NCBI GenBank assembly: GCA_023362775.1
Contig: JALMGJ010000001.1
Span: 60,543,501-60,607,500 of the forward strand
DNA: 64,000 nucleotides
Direction of reading: 5' to 3'
From: Charina bottae
Taxonomy: Eukaryota; Chordata; Lepidosauria; Squamata; Charinaidae
Shown here in pieces: positions 22,240 through 35,589 of this stretch. Both the position numbers and the translations under genes were made by a program. Each line of letters opens with the position of its first letter. The first letter of the stretch is position 1. The notes under the pieces are model-generated. The model had not been told where the DNA came from. It saw only the letters and a list, made by a program, of their open reading frames with translations, and ran no database searches.

Positions 22240-22957
22240 CATGTTGATTGGTGTGGGCCTATCATACCAGGCCTGTAAAATGCCAGAGGGCTACGGGATG
22301 GCAGAGTTTTCTATAACTCTGTGCTGCCCTCTAGTAGTTCTCTGGAGTTTTGTAGCCCAGATATGTAGGTCTAGATTGAGTTATGTATGTATGTGAGTTA
22401 CATCTTCCCATTTAGAAGGCATCCAGCTGGTGAAAGATGTCACTATAGACTGCTGTCTTCTGTAATAGATCCCACTTCAAGGCATGTAACAGTTCAGTAG
22501 AATAAAGATTGCAGTACAATTTCCTGGAAGCCATCCCTGTTGAACCCAGTATATTATATGCTACAAGGTCCCTCTTGCACAGGAAGGAGGAGTGAAAGTC
22601 TTAATGCTGTCTGAGTGTATCGGAGTAGGCATTTCTAGCCAATTCTAAAATTGCACAATATAACAACCAAGTTGCTGAACCTTGCTTTTAATGTCCTATC
22701 TAAAATGAGGAACAAGAAGTCTGTGCTTTTTTCCTTCTGGCTCATGATTATGGATATATCATTAGTTCAACTGTCATATTAAAGAAAAGAACTCAGAAAT
22801 TAAAATGATTTGCAGTTCTCATTCTTCATTTCTGTGCCTTTAGCAGCATTTATTTGATACATAAAGTGTGCTGACTTTACTGAACATTTTGACTTCGAAC
22901 AAGCGTGGAACCCTCAAGTAGCGTTTGATGACCTTACAAGTGCTAAAGGTCACAGCA
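22240..22957. other. Unassigned sequence
   Basis: No gene or repeat recognised. Confidence 0.45.
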
Positions 22958-23068
22958 GATTATGGCCTATCATACAGTAACCAGGGATGTGGTGGGGGAA
23001 ATAGGAGGCAGGAGCATTATGTACATCACCTTGAGTTGTACAAACCGAAGGTGGGCTATAAATCTAAT
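22958..23068 (+). mobile_element. MIR-like SINE 3' portion
   Basis: Phrases 'gtggtgggggaaataggagg', 'atcaccttgagttgt' and 'ggtgggctataaatctaata' match the 3' half of the MIR-like SINE at 0.6 kb. The conserved core is deleted. Confidence 0.6.
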
Positions 23069-23185
23069 AATAATAACCAATACATTTTGGTTGTTTTATC
23101 CTGTTTTTATTTGTTTTTAATTGTTAGCCATCCAGAGTCGTGTATATGCAATGGGCGGCCATATACATTTATTAAATAAATAAGT
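23069..23185 (+). mobile_element. L2/CR1-like 3' end
   Basis: T-rich sequence leads into 'agccatccagagtcgtgtat', 'gggcggccatatac' and an (AAAT)-type tail. This is a diverged version of the tail seen elsewhere in the window. Confidence 0.55.
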
Positions 23186-24172
23186 ATAATCATACCTGGA
23201 GGGAGGATTGTTTTAGGGCTGTATATGCTAATACTATATGGAGCTATTTTAATAATTTAGATGTTCCTACACAACAGTATGTGAGTGGAGTAATAATAAT
23301 AATCTGTAATTAAGTCATAATATTCTTACCTAAAACCATATATAGCAAATTGTAATTTGATACTTAATGTATTAAATAATAATGTATTAAGTAATATAAC
23401 TTTATTAAGCATAGGCACTATCATACTCTGTTCTGCAGTCTATTCCCCAAATGAAAAGTTCACTATCTAAAATATTCTGTGTCCATCAGGTTCCTACCAC
23501 TACTGATTAAGGCATCAGTATTTTGATATTAAGTGATCTTAAAGATATTTCTACCTTTCATTTTGAATTCAAGAATTTGAATCAACATTGGAATCTCAGT
23601 GCTGTAAGATAAGGCACAGAAAATTAAGTAGGCATCTGAAGGGCTTGTGATGGAAGCATTGCGGAGAAGATATCTTAGTCTCTTCTCTGTCATGTTGTTT
23701 ACAGGGACATTTCATTGCAACCAGAAATTCAACAAGACTAATAATGTCTGAGTGTTTGAAATAGATTGTGTTTTTTTTTCTTTATGAATGTTACATGTGC
23801 TTTAACTGCTTATTTATACAAAACTATTCTGGATGGATTTTCATTTGCTAAAAGGAATACACATACATATTTACATTAATGTGCAAGATGAGAAAGGGGC
23901 AATTATTTGATCTGGAGGAGTTTTTCAATATATTATCTACAAATTTATTAACCATAACCATATATTAAAAGGTGATATTAAATGGGATGCTTTAAAATAT
24001 GCTTAAAAGTTTCAGAATTGTGTATACAAATGTTACATTATGTTATCCCCCATGTACATGGTTTTACATGAGTTCCACACCCCTCTTTCGGAGGTGGGGG
24101 AAATTTCTCTATTTTTACAGATACGTTTTAAAATATGCTTAAAGTTAGACATTTTTAAAAGTAAAGTAAAGT
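23186..24172. other. Unassigned AT-rich sequence
   Basis: Very AT-rich, with short direct repeats of 'gtattaaataata' type near 23350-23400. No gene or repeat family recognised. Confidence 0.45.
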
Positions 24173-24176
24173 AAAT

Positions 24177-24211
<35 letters not shown>

Positions 24212-24265
24212 TTAAATTTCTATTACCTCCCATCTCACCCAAAAGGGGAACTCAGGAACAATTCA
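24173..24265 (-). mobile_element. L2/CR1-type tail with (TTTA)n
   Basis: About ten units of TTTA at 24175-24213 are followed by 'ttacctcccatctcacccaa' and 'ggggaactcagg', the reverse complement of the recurring LINE 3' end. Confidence 0.6.
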
Positions 24266-26702
24266 GAGTTAGATGCCAGAGGATATGTATTAAATACCTT
24301 TGAAATACTTCTGCAAAATAAAAAAAATATGTAATACATTTTATAAAGTATTTTATGGCTTTAGTCCATATAATTCAATTAACTTGCCATACATAATTTA
24401 AGTTTAGTTTACAGCTTTATTCACAAAGGGCAGTATGGCCATGTCCACACCACATGTCTATAAAACAATATATTTGGAAGCTTTGTTATGTATTAGGATG
24501 TACTTTTAAGTTATTAGGACAAAAATATATGCATACAAAATAAGGAAATAGCTGCCCTCGTATAAAACAATAAAGGTTACAGCAATGAAACTTATCTAAT
24601 GCAATTTAAAATCCATTCACTAGGAAACCTTGACAGTATCTGCCTTCCAGGTACTGCACATTTGGAAACAATATATCTCCATTTAAATGCAGATCTCCAG
24701 TTTTCTCCAGAGGGCAGTTGGTGAATCTTTCGACTGAACTGCTGGTACTTGAAAAACTAACTGAAGATTTCCCCATGAACAAGGGACCGTTTCAAGTCAG
24801 CTATTTGAATAATGATTATAAATTTTCTCTAATATTGCAGCTTTATATTGATTTTTATTGCCTTTGGAAAAATAATCCTTTCTTAAAAAACAGCAGCCCT
24901 TTTGTCCACTCTATCCATAGAGTATCTATGGATATATTATAATTGAAAAACAAGTTCCTTGCTTTTTCTACTGCCATGACATGGCAGATGGTTGCATGTG
25001 AATTCCTCCCCATCAAATGGATAGGGAAGACTTCCTTTGATTTTGACCTAGATTTCACCTGATTATTCCTATATAGGGATCACCTGGTAATTCCCCCCCC
25101 CCCCCCCGCAGTGAAAATAGGAGAACTACTGTTGATGCCATCTAGCAAAGCTGCATGGAGAATAGGGGAATGGTGCACCTGCAGTTTAACTCTTGCTCCT
25201 TGAAGATTTCATTATGACAGCAGTATAAGAATGGGTGCTTTGTTAACATGAGAGACTCTTGCTCTCTGTGTGTGTGTGTTTGGGGGAGGGGAGGTAAACT
25301 AAACAAGGCTCCAGTGCTACAAATATTTTATTTGTTTTAGTGCAGGTGATTGTATGTTAAACAGGCTTAGGGTTCAAATGATATTACAATTTCGCACAAA
25401 GAATTCAGGAGAAAATATTGTTGGACAGATTGCAAACGTTGTATGTTTTAAGTTATGCCTTTTGCTTATGTTTGTTTAAAATGGGCTGCCTCCAGTGGAT
25501 ATTCCAAATTCCGAAGCACTATCTTCCAATTTATGGATGCCATTCCTACATGGCTGAAAAGCTATATTAGATTCATAGGGGATAGCATTAAAATCCCAAG
25601 CCTTTAGGGCATCAGGAGTATGGGATTTTTCTTGGTCATCCTCAAGTCAGGTTCAGATATTATTACTGCACAGTTTTACTCTATGCAGAATTTTCACTAT
25701 TTCCATAATTTTACTGTTAAAAGTTGGGAAAGTATTATGAAAACCAGTATGGGAAGTATGTTTTGAGAAAACCAGCATACTGTAATAAGCAGAACACAGG
25801 ACGTGATGTGGAGAGACACAAGTTGAAATTCTCACTCATCCATGAAGCTTCACTGGGCTATTTTGAGTAGAAAATAATTCTGCATGGAAAACATGCCTGT
25901 ATGTGAATATTCACAAAGGTTCCACTTGCATCATTGCCATTATTATTATTAGGATGAGCCAACTTTCTGGAACGCATAGTTAAAGTGCTTATTTTAACAT
26001 ACAAAATAGAGTGACTGTCCTTACCTAAAATTTCTACAAGCAGGATTGAAATTTTGATTCATTCTGAATGCCAAGTCTCTACTCTGGAGGTTTACATGCA
26101 CCTTCCTGTGACAGGTCTTCTGCTGACCTGTTATGACTATTTTATGTCATCCAACCTTTGGCCTTCAATGCCTTTATTGTCCCAGGCTTTTTATGGTTGG
26201 TAGGGCTGTGCCGTGCTTTGAATTTACAGAGAAAAGGTGGTTTGGAGCATGTGGGGGCAAACGTGTAGTATTGCTCTGCAGCACCTTTTCCTGGATTACG
26301 CTGAAGCTGAGGAGTGCTGAGGTACTTCAGTGGGTATATTAATGGTTGATACGCTTTGTATATGATAGATTTTGTTGGCTTTATTCTTTGTTTCATTCTT
26401 GTGATTTTTTGTTTGTTTGTTTGCTTTATACCATATATTTCAAAGGCTCCCAGACAGAAAAGCAACTGATAACTAAATTAAATATGTGGGTTTCTTTATT
26501 TGTTTAATAAACAACAGTACCACTTTTTATTATTTCAATATACTTATTCATGATTTTAAAGCAAGAACTCAATGGAAAATTTTTGTAGAATTCACTTATT
26601 TGTTATAAGTGTGGACATTATCACACATAGTGTGAAGTGATCTCTTGGTAACAAAGAAAACATTTGAAACATACAGTACTTGTGTCCATTTATTATATAC
26701 AC
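24266..26702. other. Mostly unassigned sequence
   Basis: A 15-base poly(C) run lies at 25093-25107 and a short (GT)n near 25267. A possible diverged MIR-like piece lies at about 25770-25860 ('tccatgaagcttcactgggc'). No gene is recognised. Confidence 0.4.
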
Positions 26703-27780
26703 ACAGAATTATTTATTTACTCCATCTAATATTCCACCCAATCCCAAAGGCTCTAGGTGGCTAACAATCTCATCATAAGATAAAAGTATCGATAAGAAAA
26801 AAGGAAAATAACCCATTCCCACTTTCAATCAGAGCATCCCCTTTTTTGCTAGATGGAACAGATGGATCTTGACAGCATTCCTAAAGCCCATTTCTGAGGC
26901 CCATCAAACAGCAATCATATTGGGATGGGACCTGGGGGGAATTCAATTTGATCAGACAGGAAGGTGAATATGGAAGAAGGTGGTCTCTCAGGTAACTAGG
27001 CCTGGAGCATTTAGACATTAAAGGGGACAACCAGCATCTTGAATTGCATCCAGAAGCTAACCAGCAGCCCATGCAGCTCCCTAAGCAGTGGGATAAACCC
27101 ATCATTGCCCAAGCAGGTATGTTCTGTACCAGCTGTAGCTTCCAAATGTTCTTGATGGGCAGTCCCATGCTTTTTCCCTCTTTATTTATTTATCTTAAGA
27201 AGTTTTGCAGAAAAACAATGACACAAAAACAGAAAAAAGAAAACTCTGTGTGTATGCAATAACAAAAGGTACACAAAAAGGGATTACAAACTATAATCAG
27301 ATAAACATTATTTAAAATTTTCTAACTTGAAGAGAACAAATGATAGTACTCTATTGTGTAAAATGTCATGAAATCTGTACCAAAGGGAAATCTCTTGTGC
27401 CATTTTTTGATTTGTAGATAAAATTCCCTTTTCAAAAACAGATAAACTACAGATGTTTATCATTTCACAATAATACAAACAGGAGGTGGCTAGGGCATGA
27501 GTAGGTGTTCCTGATTCATGAATGGCCACAATTGGTTCACAAGATGTGCTGTGTGAAGGCCATCCAGAGGTGCCACCTGCTGATCGAGCAGGAGTTGTAA
27601 GTTTAGGATGAGTCCCAAATTGTGAACCTACTCTGAGTTGGGGGTGTACAACTCTGGTCAGAGTGGAAGATGATATTTCTCTGGAATATGCTGCAAATCC
27701 AAAGCCACTCCTTTTTTGGGGGATTCAATCTGAGTCAATCTGGAGGAGTCAAACTGTTCCTTCTCTCCAGCTAGGAGTGT
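26703..27780 (-). mobile_element. Old L2/CR1-group LINE 3' part
   Basis: On the minus strand there is a degraded LINE end: MGLPIKNIWKLQLVQN (a match to the GLPLK..RKLQLVQN block of the L2 copies at 14 and 56 kb) at about 27168-27120, continuing to a 3' end near 26.71 kb. The part from 27.47 to 27.78 kb continues upstream into the same protein region ('atggccacaattggttcaca'). A foreign stretch of about 295 bases separates the two halves. Confidence 0.7.
27172..27465 (-). mobile_element. Unidentified insertion in the L2, perhaps an L1 3' end
   Basis: The L2 sequence breaks after 'gggcagtcccatgc' and resumes at 'acaataatacaaacaggagg'. The inserted DNA has a TTATTTATTTAT run at its left end, so in minus orientation it ends in A-rich (AAAT)n. 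The body is AT-rich and on the minus strand ends one frame with LENFK followed by stop. This resembles an L1-type 3' end, but the family is not certain. No clear target duplication was seen. Confidence 0.45.
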
Positions 27781-27952
27781 CTGCGGGAAAATAAGAACAT
27801 TGGAAAATAGAAATAATTTTAACCACTCTTAATGCTCAGAAACGAGTCTCTTCTGACCACTAATATGAGCTAAAGTAAAATACTTGATCATGGTATTATA
27901 AGGTGGAAAGGATGCATGATGTGTATGCTGGCAAACCTAGAAGGAGAAAAGC

Positions 27953-28121
<169 letters not shown>

Positions 28122-28424
28122 CAATCTATCTATCATACTCCAGCATCCATAGCAACGTAGCCAGGACCTGCCTCTCTTAAGCTGTTGCTTAATGGCATCC
28201 CTATGGCACAATGACAGTAATATATTGTGGGAGCCAAAGCAGTTATGGCAATAAGAGACAATACTCCTAATTGTTTCTGATGTGCCTTTCAGTTCAGGAA
28301 AAGCTCCCAAGATGATTTTCAAGACAACAGCAGTTTAGAAACTTTGGAACATCAAGCAGTATAATCTCAGTGAGGCAGAAAACAATCTTAAAAACAGGTC
28401 AGATCACAATATGATACCTAATTT

Positions 28425-28770
28425 GTTTTGTTTATTTTATTTTATTTGCAAATGTGTTACTGATTTTTATTTTAAAAAAAACTGAGTGGATCACATTTTA
28501 AAAATTATACAATACCGACAGTAAATTACCAAAATATATTTAAAAATAGCCAGAACTAGGCAGCATATTTAACTAAAATCAGGTCAATTCTGATGGAAAA
28601 TTATTTATTTTACTTATTTTGCAATACAAAATGTGTGTATTGCTTTTCATTTTAAACAAAATCAAAATGGTTCACATTTTAAAAATTAAATACTTGGTAC
28701 ACTAAATTATCAAATACATTTAAAAAAAATAAAACCAACAGTAAAGAATTCTAGGACAGAATTGAAGGTA
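28425..28770. repeat. Two diverged tandem AT-rich copies
   Basis: About 28425-28590 and 28600-28770 share, in order, a TTTATTTTA run, GTTACTGATTTT / TGTATTGCTTTT, 'cacattttaaaaatta', a TAAATTA(C/T)CAAA block and an (A)n-rich end. They look like a local duplication, or two adjacent insertions of the same LINE-tail-like sequence in minus orientation. The family is not identified. Confidence 0.5.
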
Positions 28771-29089
28771 AATAGAGAAATCAAGGGAATTTCAGAATAA
28801 GTTGATTATTTTTTAATTTATGGCAGCAATACTTTACCATGGTAGCTGCTCCAGTGTCCACAAAAGGTTTATTCAACTTGGTGAGTGCCACAGTACAGAC
28901 TTATTGCTTCCACAATATAAATCAAGGATGTCATATGGTCAGCAAGATGAGGACGATGATATTATAATATCTGTTCCTTCCAAAGGACACCAAGATGATG
29001 TTTTAACAAACAATAAGAACAGTATTCAGCAAAATAAAGTATCAGTAATCAAAGAATTAAAATACAAACTCCATTCTTAAAAAGTAATC

Positions 29090-29560
29090 TACAAAGTAGT
29101 CTGATCCTGGGCTATTGTCATCCTACTAATGTCTGGGTAAATTCTAGAGAGGGTTCTGGATGTCTTCTCTAGAATACATGTACTGGGCAGGTTTATATGG
29201 AAATAGGAGGTTCTTCTGCCCCCGAGCTGCTTAGGGCTTTTTAAACTCCCCAAATGACTAAAAAATGCTTGGTAACTAAGTGGTAGCCAGTGCAGTGCCT
29301 TCACACATTTGTATGTGCACTAAGGGGCTCTGTTGAACAATTTATCCATGGCATTCTGCACAAGTTGTAGCTTCTAAAGCACTTCATGAGCAGCACAATA
29401 TAAGGTGTGTTAGTCTTGATATTACCAGTATAGGAACTATCATGCCAAAATTTCCCCTGTCCAGATAAGGTGGCAGCTGCTGTAGTAGCCATAGCTGCTG
29501 ATTGGCACATTTAGCTATCAAGATCACTTGGTCACCAGTGACAAGGATTAATCTCCAGGA
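29090..29560 (-). mobile_element. Diverged L2/CR1-group LINE 3' fragment
   Basis: On the minus strand the frame reads MKALHWLPLSYQAFF at 29304 and below, a match to the ELHWLP(V/I).FR.. block of L2-type reverse transcriptases (compare RELHWVPVCFRVQF at 56.1 kb). Upstream phrases 'ttctgcacaagttgtagctt' and 'gcagcacaatataagg' on the plus strand align with the copies at 14.4 and 56.1 kb. Confidence 0.6.
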
Positions 29561-29855
29561 TCATACGTATCTGTTCCATCAGGGAGTACCTGGGTGTAAG
29601 AGCTATTGAACTCAATGAAACTTTCTGGAGAGTAAGCATAGGTTTATACATGCTGAACCCACAAACACCTGTTGAGAATTTGGCAACAATTTTCTTTCCT
29701 TCCCTGTGCAGCTACCCCTTCCTGTTGTTTCATCTCCATCACATTTTATTCCCAAATTTCTTTTTACTTTCCTTCCCATTGTAGTTATCTCGCCCCATTG
29801 TCATCTCTTTCTTCATCTCTTTCTGCTATTCTTGGAAACACAGAGTAGGACTGTG
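29561..29855. other. Unassigned sequence
   Basis: Pyrimidine-rich around 29690-29820; no gene or repeat recognised. Confidence 0.4.
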
Positions 29856-30151
29856 TTGGCCTTCAGGGTTTAATGACTGTGGTCTAGGGAACAGATTTCC
29901 TGACATTTCACCGGCAACTGTGGCTGGCATCTTCAGAGGCAAAGTGGTCTGCTATGCAAGGACGGACTGGGCTCCTGTCTTTATAGCCAGGTGTCCTGAC
30001 TTCTGTAGGCTCTGTCCTGGCTATAAAGACAGGAGCCCAGTCCGTCCTTGCATAGCAGACCACTTTGCCTCTGAAGATGCCCTTTGCAGTTGCTGGTGAA
30101 ATGTCAGGAAATCTGTTCTCTTGACCACGGTCACTAAACCCTGAAGCCCAA
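29856..30151. mobile_element. Foldback pair of Penelope-like terminal sequences
   Basis: Arms of about 136 bases (29856-29991 and 30016-30151) are inverted copies around a 24-base spacer, matching almost throughout. Each arm holds 'gacatttcaccggcaactgt' or its complement and a CTGAAGATGCC motif, which I associate with Penelope-like element terminal repeats. Each arm also contains a hammerhead-like core: CTGAAGA (29936-29930 on minus; 30071-30077 on plus), a stem, then GAAATGTC (29909-29902; 30098-30105). There is no coding sequence. Confidence 0.6.
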
Positions 30152-30221
30152 AGCTGACCAACAGATACCGGCTGTGAAAGCCTACACCAGTCTATAGAGG
30201 GGGATGTGTATAAGGACAGAA

Positions 30222-30292
30222 TATTTGAGGGAGATGGGTGGGATATAAATGTGATTAATAATAATAATAATAATATTAATAATAATTTATAT
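30222..30292 (+). mobile_element. L2/CR1-type tail with (AAT)n
   Basis: 'gagggagatgggtgggatat' followed by 'aaatgtgatta' and (AAT)n. A minimal 3' end of the recurring LINE, directly beside the Penelope-like foldback. Confidence 0.65.
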
Positions 30293-30599
30293 AAGTGCTT
30301 ATATAGGATCAGTTTTTACAAAAGGGGTGCCTTAATCCATTTAATTTTTTTTGGTCTTGTCTCTGCCGTTTTTAGAACTGGTTTCTGGCCAATGTGTGAA
30401 TACACACATACATGCAGGTGCACTATATGCCCACATTTACTTATCAGGATTAGTTTCAGCTATAGCTAGCAATGCTAAATTGACTAAGAAGCTAGGAATT
30501 ACACGAGATGTAGGGTCTTCTTTATTGGGGTTATCAATTCAGGGTTATCTTTCTTTCAGATAAATATGGTTCTTTCCATAAATCAGAGATAACTCACAA
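30293..30599. other. Unassigned sequence
   Basis: Nothing recognised. Confidence 0.4.
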
Positions 30600-30933
30600 C
30601 AATATGTTGTTGGGGACCTCTGTTCCCCTCTGCTACTAGGATGCAGCCTCAGGGTGCAGATGATGTCATGATGACTGTCTGTCCACAGACCGAGTCCTGG
30701 ATCTGGTGTTCTGGAGGACCCCCATCTGGTCCCAGGCCTGGGTTGTTATTACTTGTTCAATGCTCCCTGTTCTGTTTTGTTGATTTTGCTATCTATTAGA
30801 TTATTTTAGTCTGGGCTGTCTGTTTGATTTAATGTTTTTAGCTGTTTTTACATTTGTTTTAGTTTTGTATGCTGCCCAGAGTCCACTGGAGTTGGGTGGC
30901 CAATAAATTTAAATAAATAATAATAATAATAAT
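30600..30933 (+). mobile_element. L2/CR1-group LINE 3' UTR
   Basis: A longer piece of the recurring 3' end: a coding-like stretch near 30640-30750, a T-rich stretch with 'tgttttagttttgtatgctg', then 'cccagagtccactggagttg', 'ggtggccaataaattt' and an (AAT)n tail. Confidence 0.65.
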
Positions 30934-31031
30934 CTCCCTAAGACTTATACAGAAAGTAGAGTTATTAATATTATATAAATTATTTATGTAATTTATATAA
31001 ATTATAAATAAATTAATTTATTTATATAAAT

Positions 31032-31032
31032 T

Positions 31033-31095
<63 letters not shown>

Positions 31096-31101
31096 CATAC
31101 A
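31032..31101 (+). repeat. (ATACAT)n microsatellite
   Basis: Eleven or so hexanucleotide units, ending in CATA units. The preceding 80 bases are a run of TTATATAAAT-type AT repeats. Confidence 0.95.
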
Positions 31102-31984
<883 letters not shown>

Positions 31985-32004
31985 TCACTGGATGGAAGCC
32001 AAGA

Positions 32005-32215
32005 CATTTATGTCTTTTAATTATTTGTTAGGTTTATATTCTGCTCAAGGTGACATACATAATACGCCCTTCTCCAGTGTTTCCACATAACAACCCAATG
32101 AGGTAGGTTGAGCTCAGAGACAAGAGAGACTGGCCCATTAAGCTTCCATAGCTGAGTGTGGACTTGAATCTGGGTCTTCCAAGTCCAGTAATTTAAACTT
32201 TCCATTATTTAGGAG
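32005..32215 (-). mobile_element. MIR-like CORE-SINE, minus strand
   Basis: The plus strand reads 'aacccaatgaggtaggttga', 'gagagactggcccatt', 'tggacttgaatctgggtctt', the reverse complement of a MIR-like SINE with its degraded B box (GAATCTGGGT region). It is old and without clear target duplication. Confidence 0.6.
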
Positions 32216-35200
32216 AGAGAAACTGTGCTCCTCCTGGAATTTCTTATCTGTTGTAACTATTAAAGGTACAGAATTCCTGATCCTACATACATAAAAGTTT
32301 TTGCTTCATAGGGAAGCATAAGAACTGTGGGATTTTGGCATCTATTTATAAAAAGTGTATATATAAAAGTTTTTTCCACACATGCTGCGGTAAACTTAAC
32401 TTACTTGAATCCTATGAAGTTTATAAAAAAAATTGCTTTGCACTGTATAGCTTGGCGTAAGCTTCACTGAAATGTGATGCCATTGGTTTTTCAGTAAAGG
32501 TTTCTTTCTGCAGGGCTGCAAACAGGCATCAGCTGCTACAACTAGGGAGCAAATCAGCCATTGTACTTTAAGCAGCCTTTTTCTCCAGGTTTCTTTTCTA
32601 CACAAGAAGCATCATCTTTCCTTTTCTTCTTTTTTTTAATAGTGTCAGACTTTGCATTTGGCTCATATAATCAGATCAGAGTCAAGATCATTGCTGCAGA
32701 CTAGAAAAGGCATCCTTAAGACATTTGTCCTTGAAACTGCACCAAACTCTTGGAAGAACCCAGAACCTGTGAGTATGATTTAGGCAACAATAGCACGGTG
32801 CAAACCTGCAATCAACTATTATACAGTATCCGATTAGCCCTCTGTTGGGGATTTTTATCTCCCTCTCCCCACGTTCTTTTACATTCATTCTCAATTCGTT
32901 CTGAGGAAACAAATCAATTCAGGCTTCTGATACAGTGACTTTGCAGTAGATGAGGCTGGTAAAATGTTTGATTTAACTCTTCATTGCTTTCTAGAGGCTG
33001 ATGAGATAGGCACTGTAGCCAACAAGCTCTAGGGAACTTTTCTGCTGCTTGTCTTTTCATTTTATTGTTGGGAATTTAAATGAGTGCTTTTGTCTACCTG
33101 ATAAACAAGAGACAGTTTTTTCCATATGCCACTTCAGACGAAAAGTAGATAAATAAGGCTAATGCAATCCATCAGCATCTACCTTAATTAGCGCTGAAAC
33201 TTGGGTGTTTGCAATCTTAATTTATTGGTGAATGATACTTTTGTTTTAACTGAGTTCTACTCTTGTCTGTTTTATTTGACTATCCTGGCTAAGTTTCTTT
33301 GCTTGGACTGCAGTCTTAAAACTGTACTTAAGCACTCTGTATCTGCATTCCAGGGACATCCTATTTTTCCCCCCCAAAAAATAATTAAGGTTTGGAAAAA
33401 GTAACGGTTGAAAAGAAAGTAGTTTTATTATTCTGGAAAGCCCAAAAAGACAAGGCAGTCCACATGGATGAAGACAAATAACCCATAAAACAGAATCCTC
33501 ATTACACTTACTCCTAAGTAAGTTCATTTTCAGTTGGAGGGGGGATAATTTTCCAATGAAATTTGTTTATGTTCAGGATGCCAAATCTTAACATAGCTTG
33601 CTTGCAGCTACACTTAATAAAAAAAAACTTAACTTCCTTTTTTAAATTAAAGTTTAATATGAGTCCCTTTATTTATAAAATTAATTTATCCTGGGTTAGG
33701 CTGATTAATAGCTGAATTGTGGTTTAAGTACATTCTTCATGAAATCCACAGAGGAATTGCATTCCATTTAACTAGTGAATGTAAAAACTAGTAACCATGG
33801 ATCCAGCAACCACTAACTGCTGAATGCAATGACTTGCTGTAAACAATGCAAATGAGTCAGGATAGCAGAAGCAACCAGACATGAAATGATTTTAACAGAA
33901 ATTATAGTAAGGGTCATGTGATACAGTATTGGTTTCTGTTCACTATTAAAAGAGAAGTATTTCATTATTTTCCCAAGGCTCAATTTAAATAGTGCATATC
34001 TACTAGATTCATAGTGATACACGATCCATAGAAAAAGTGAATTCTTCCAGGGATTTTGGGTTTGCTACCTTAGTATGTACAAAATTTATTTAAGAAAACC
34101 CATACTGGACTAATCCAGGTTGATTGTTTCTTACACTGACCAGTTTAAATTGCTTTGTTAATGATCAAATCTAGTACTGTTTTTTTTAAAAAAAATACTG
34201 AATTACTACAGCTGATTCTTAAACGTGTGTAGAGAAATCTTAGCTGCCACTCAAATGGTTGGCTAAGATTTGTTGGAGCAGGAGATGAAGTTTTAATTCC
34301 CTATTTAGCTCCTTTATTCTTTTCATAAAGAAAGGGAGAGTTGCAGAATAAATTATGCAAAATAAGGCAACCTAACTTGATTTTCTTAATTTATAGAATT
34401 CAGTCTGCAATTGGATAAATGCTTAGAATGGAATGAGCTTCACTGAGAATAGTGGAATTTACTCATGAGTAAACATGGCCAAGTTGTTGAATTCAAATTT
34501 TGGTGCAAAATTGTGATATACTCTATTCTTTAGTGCAGAGAACCCATGACCAGAGAACACATTTCCAGATGGCATCTATTTTAGAAACTGTATTGTATAA
34601 ATACGTCTAGTACTTTTTGAAGTTAAGTATATTGTTATTTTATACTTCAGTTACCAAATGTCTTTAGGGAGAAATATATCTTCTGTGCAATATTGCAATG
34701 AGTGTTTTCTAGCAAGTAACATTTATGCAGAAGGAAAAATATTGGCTCCAATTTCTCTCTTTTCAACCTATATTTAATTTTATGTATGTTATCTTCAACA
34801 CTTCCATCTTTAACACATACATGTAGCAATACAATCCTTTAAAATCAGTAGTATTTACTCTTTCATTATGCATATTAATGCCTTTAGGCTAAAGCCAACC
34901 ATTTAGCTTTTAGCTGATTTAGATGAAAGCGTACCATTTTAGCCCTTTTTCTCGTGCTGTGAAATGAGGGCTTTTCTACTGGTATTACCAGTCTTCTGCA
35001 ACCATTCAAGGATCTTCCTTTATATCCTCAAGTATACCAAGGTAGCTTTGTCATCCAAGCTCTCTTATGCATATAGAAAAATGTTTAAGACGTCTTTTGA
35101 AACAGAATATCAACAATATCACTTGCAAACAGGCAACTATTACAACAATAGTTTCAACTATTTACAGAACCTCCACTGATTCATCTCATTGCAGGAAAAA

Positions 35201-35316
35201 CCCCAGCTACAGTGTAGTTCTGTCAAACTACCATCCATCAAAACAAAATGTTTTCATCATCTTGTAAGATGCAAGTAAGATATGAATGCATGAATATATG
35301 GGACACTGAAATATAG
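32216..35316. other. Repeat-poor sequence, possibly holding conserved non-coding DNA
   Basis: No gene or transposon is recognised over 3.1 kb, unusual for this window. The part at about 32940-33240 contains closely spaced homeodomain-type motifs such as TTAATTAGCG and resembles vertebrate conserved non-coding elements by composition only. A G-run lies near 33537. Confidence 0.35.
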
Positions 35317-35390
35317 CAAAATATTTATTTATTTATTTAATTTATCCCCGCCCATCTCCCCAAATAGGGGACTCCCTGAAATATATCTTT
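35317..35390 (-). mobile_element. L2/CR1-type tail, minus strand
   Basis: A (TTTA)n run, then 'tttatccccgcccatctccc' and 'caaataggggactcc', the reverse complement of the recurring LINE tail. Confidence 0.7.
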
Positions 35391-35589
35391 CAAAACAGGG
35401 CCACCTCTGATGATCAGCAGGAGACATTTCAAACACTGCTCTGAAATTTTGGCAGCAAACTGTCCTACTGGATTGCAGTAACAAATGAGGCATGGCCTCT
35501 CAGGGCTATGCCAAAAACTCAGAGAGGGCACATGTACTCCATTGGTCAGGGATTGTCCAACCATTTTAAACCTGATAATAATTATATAT

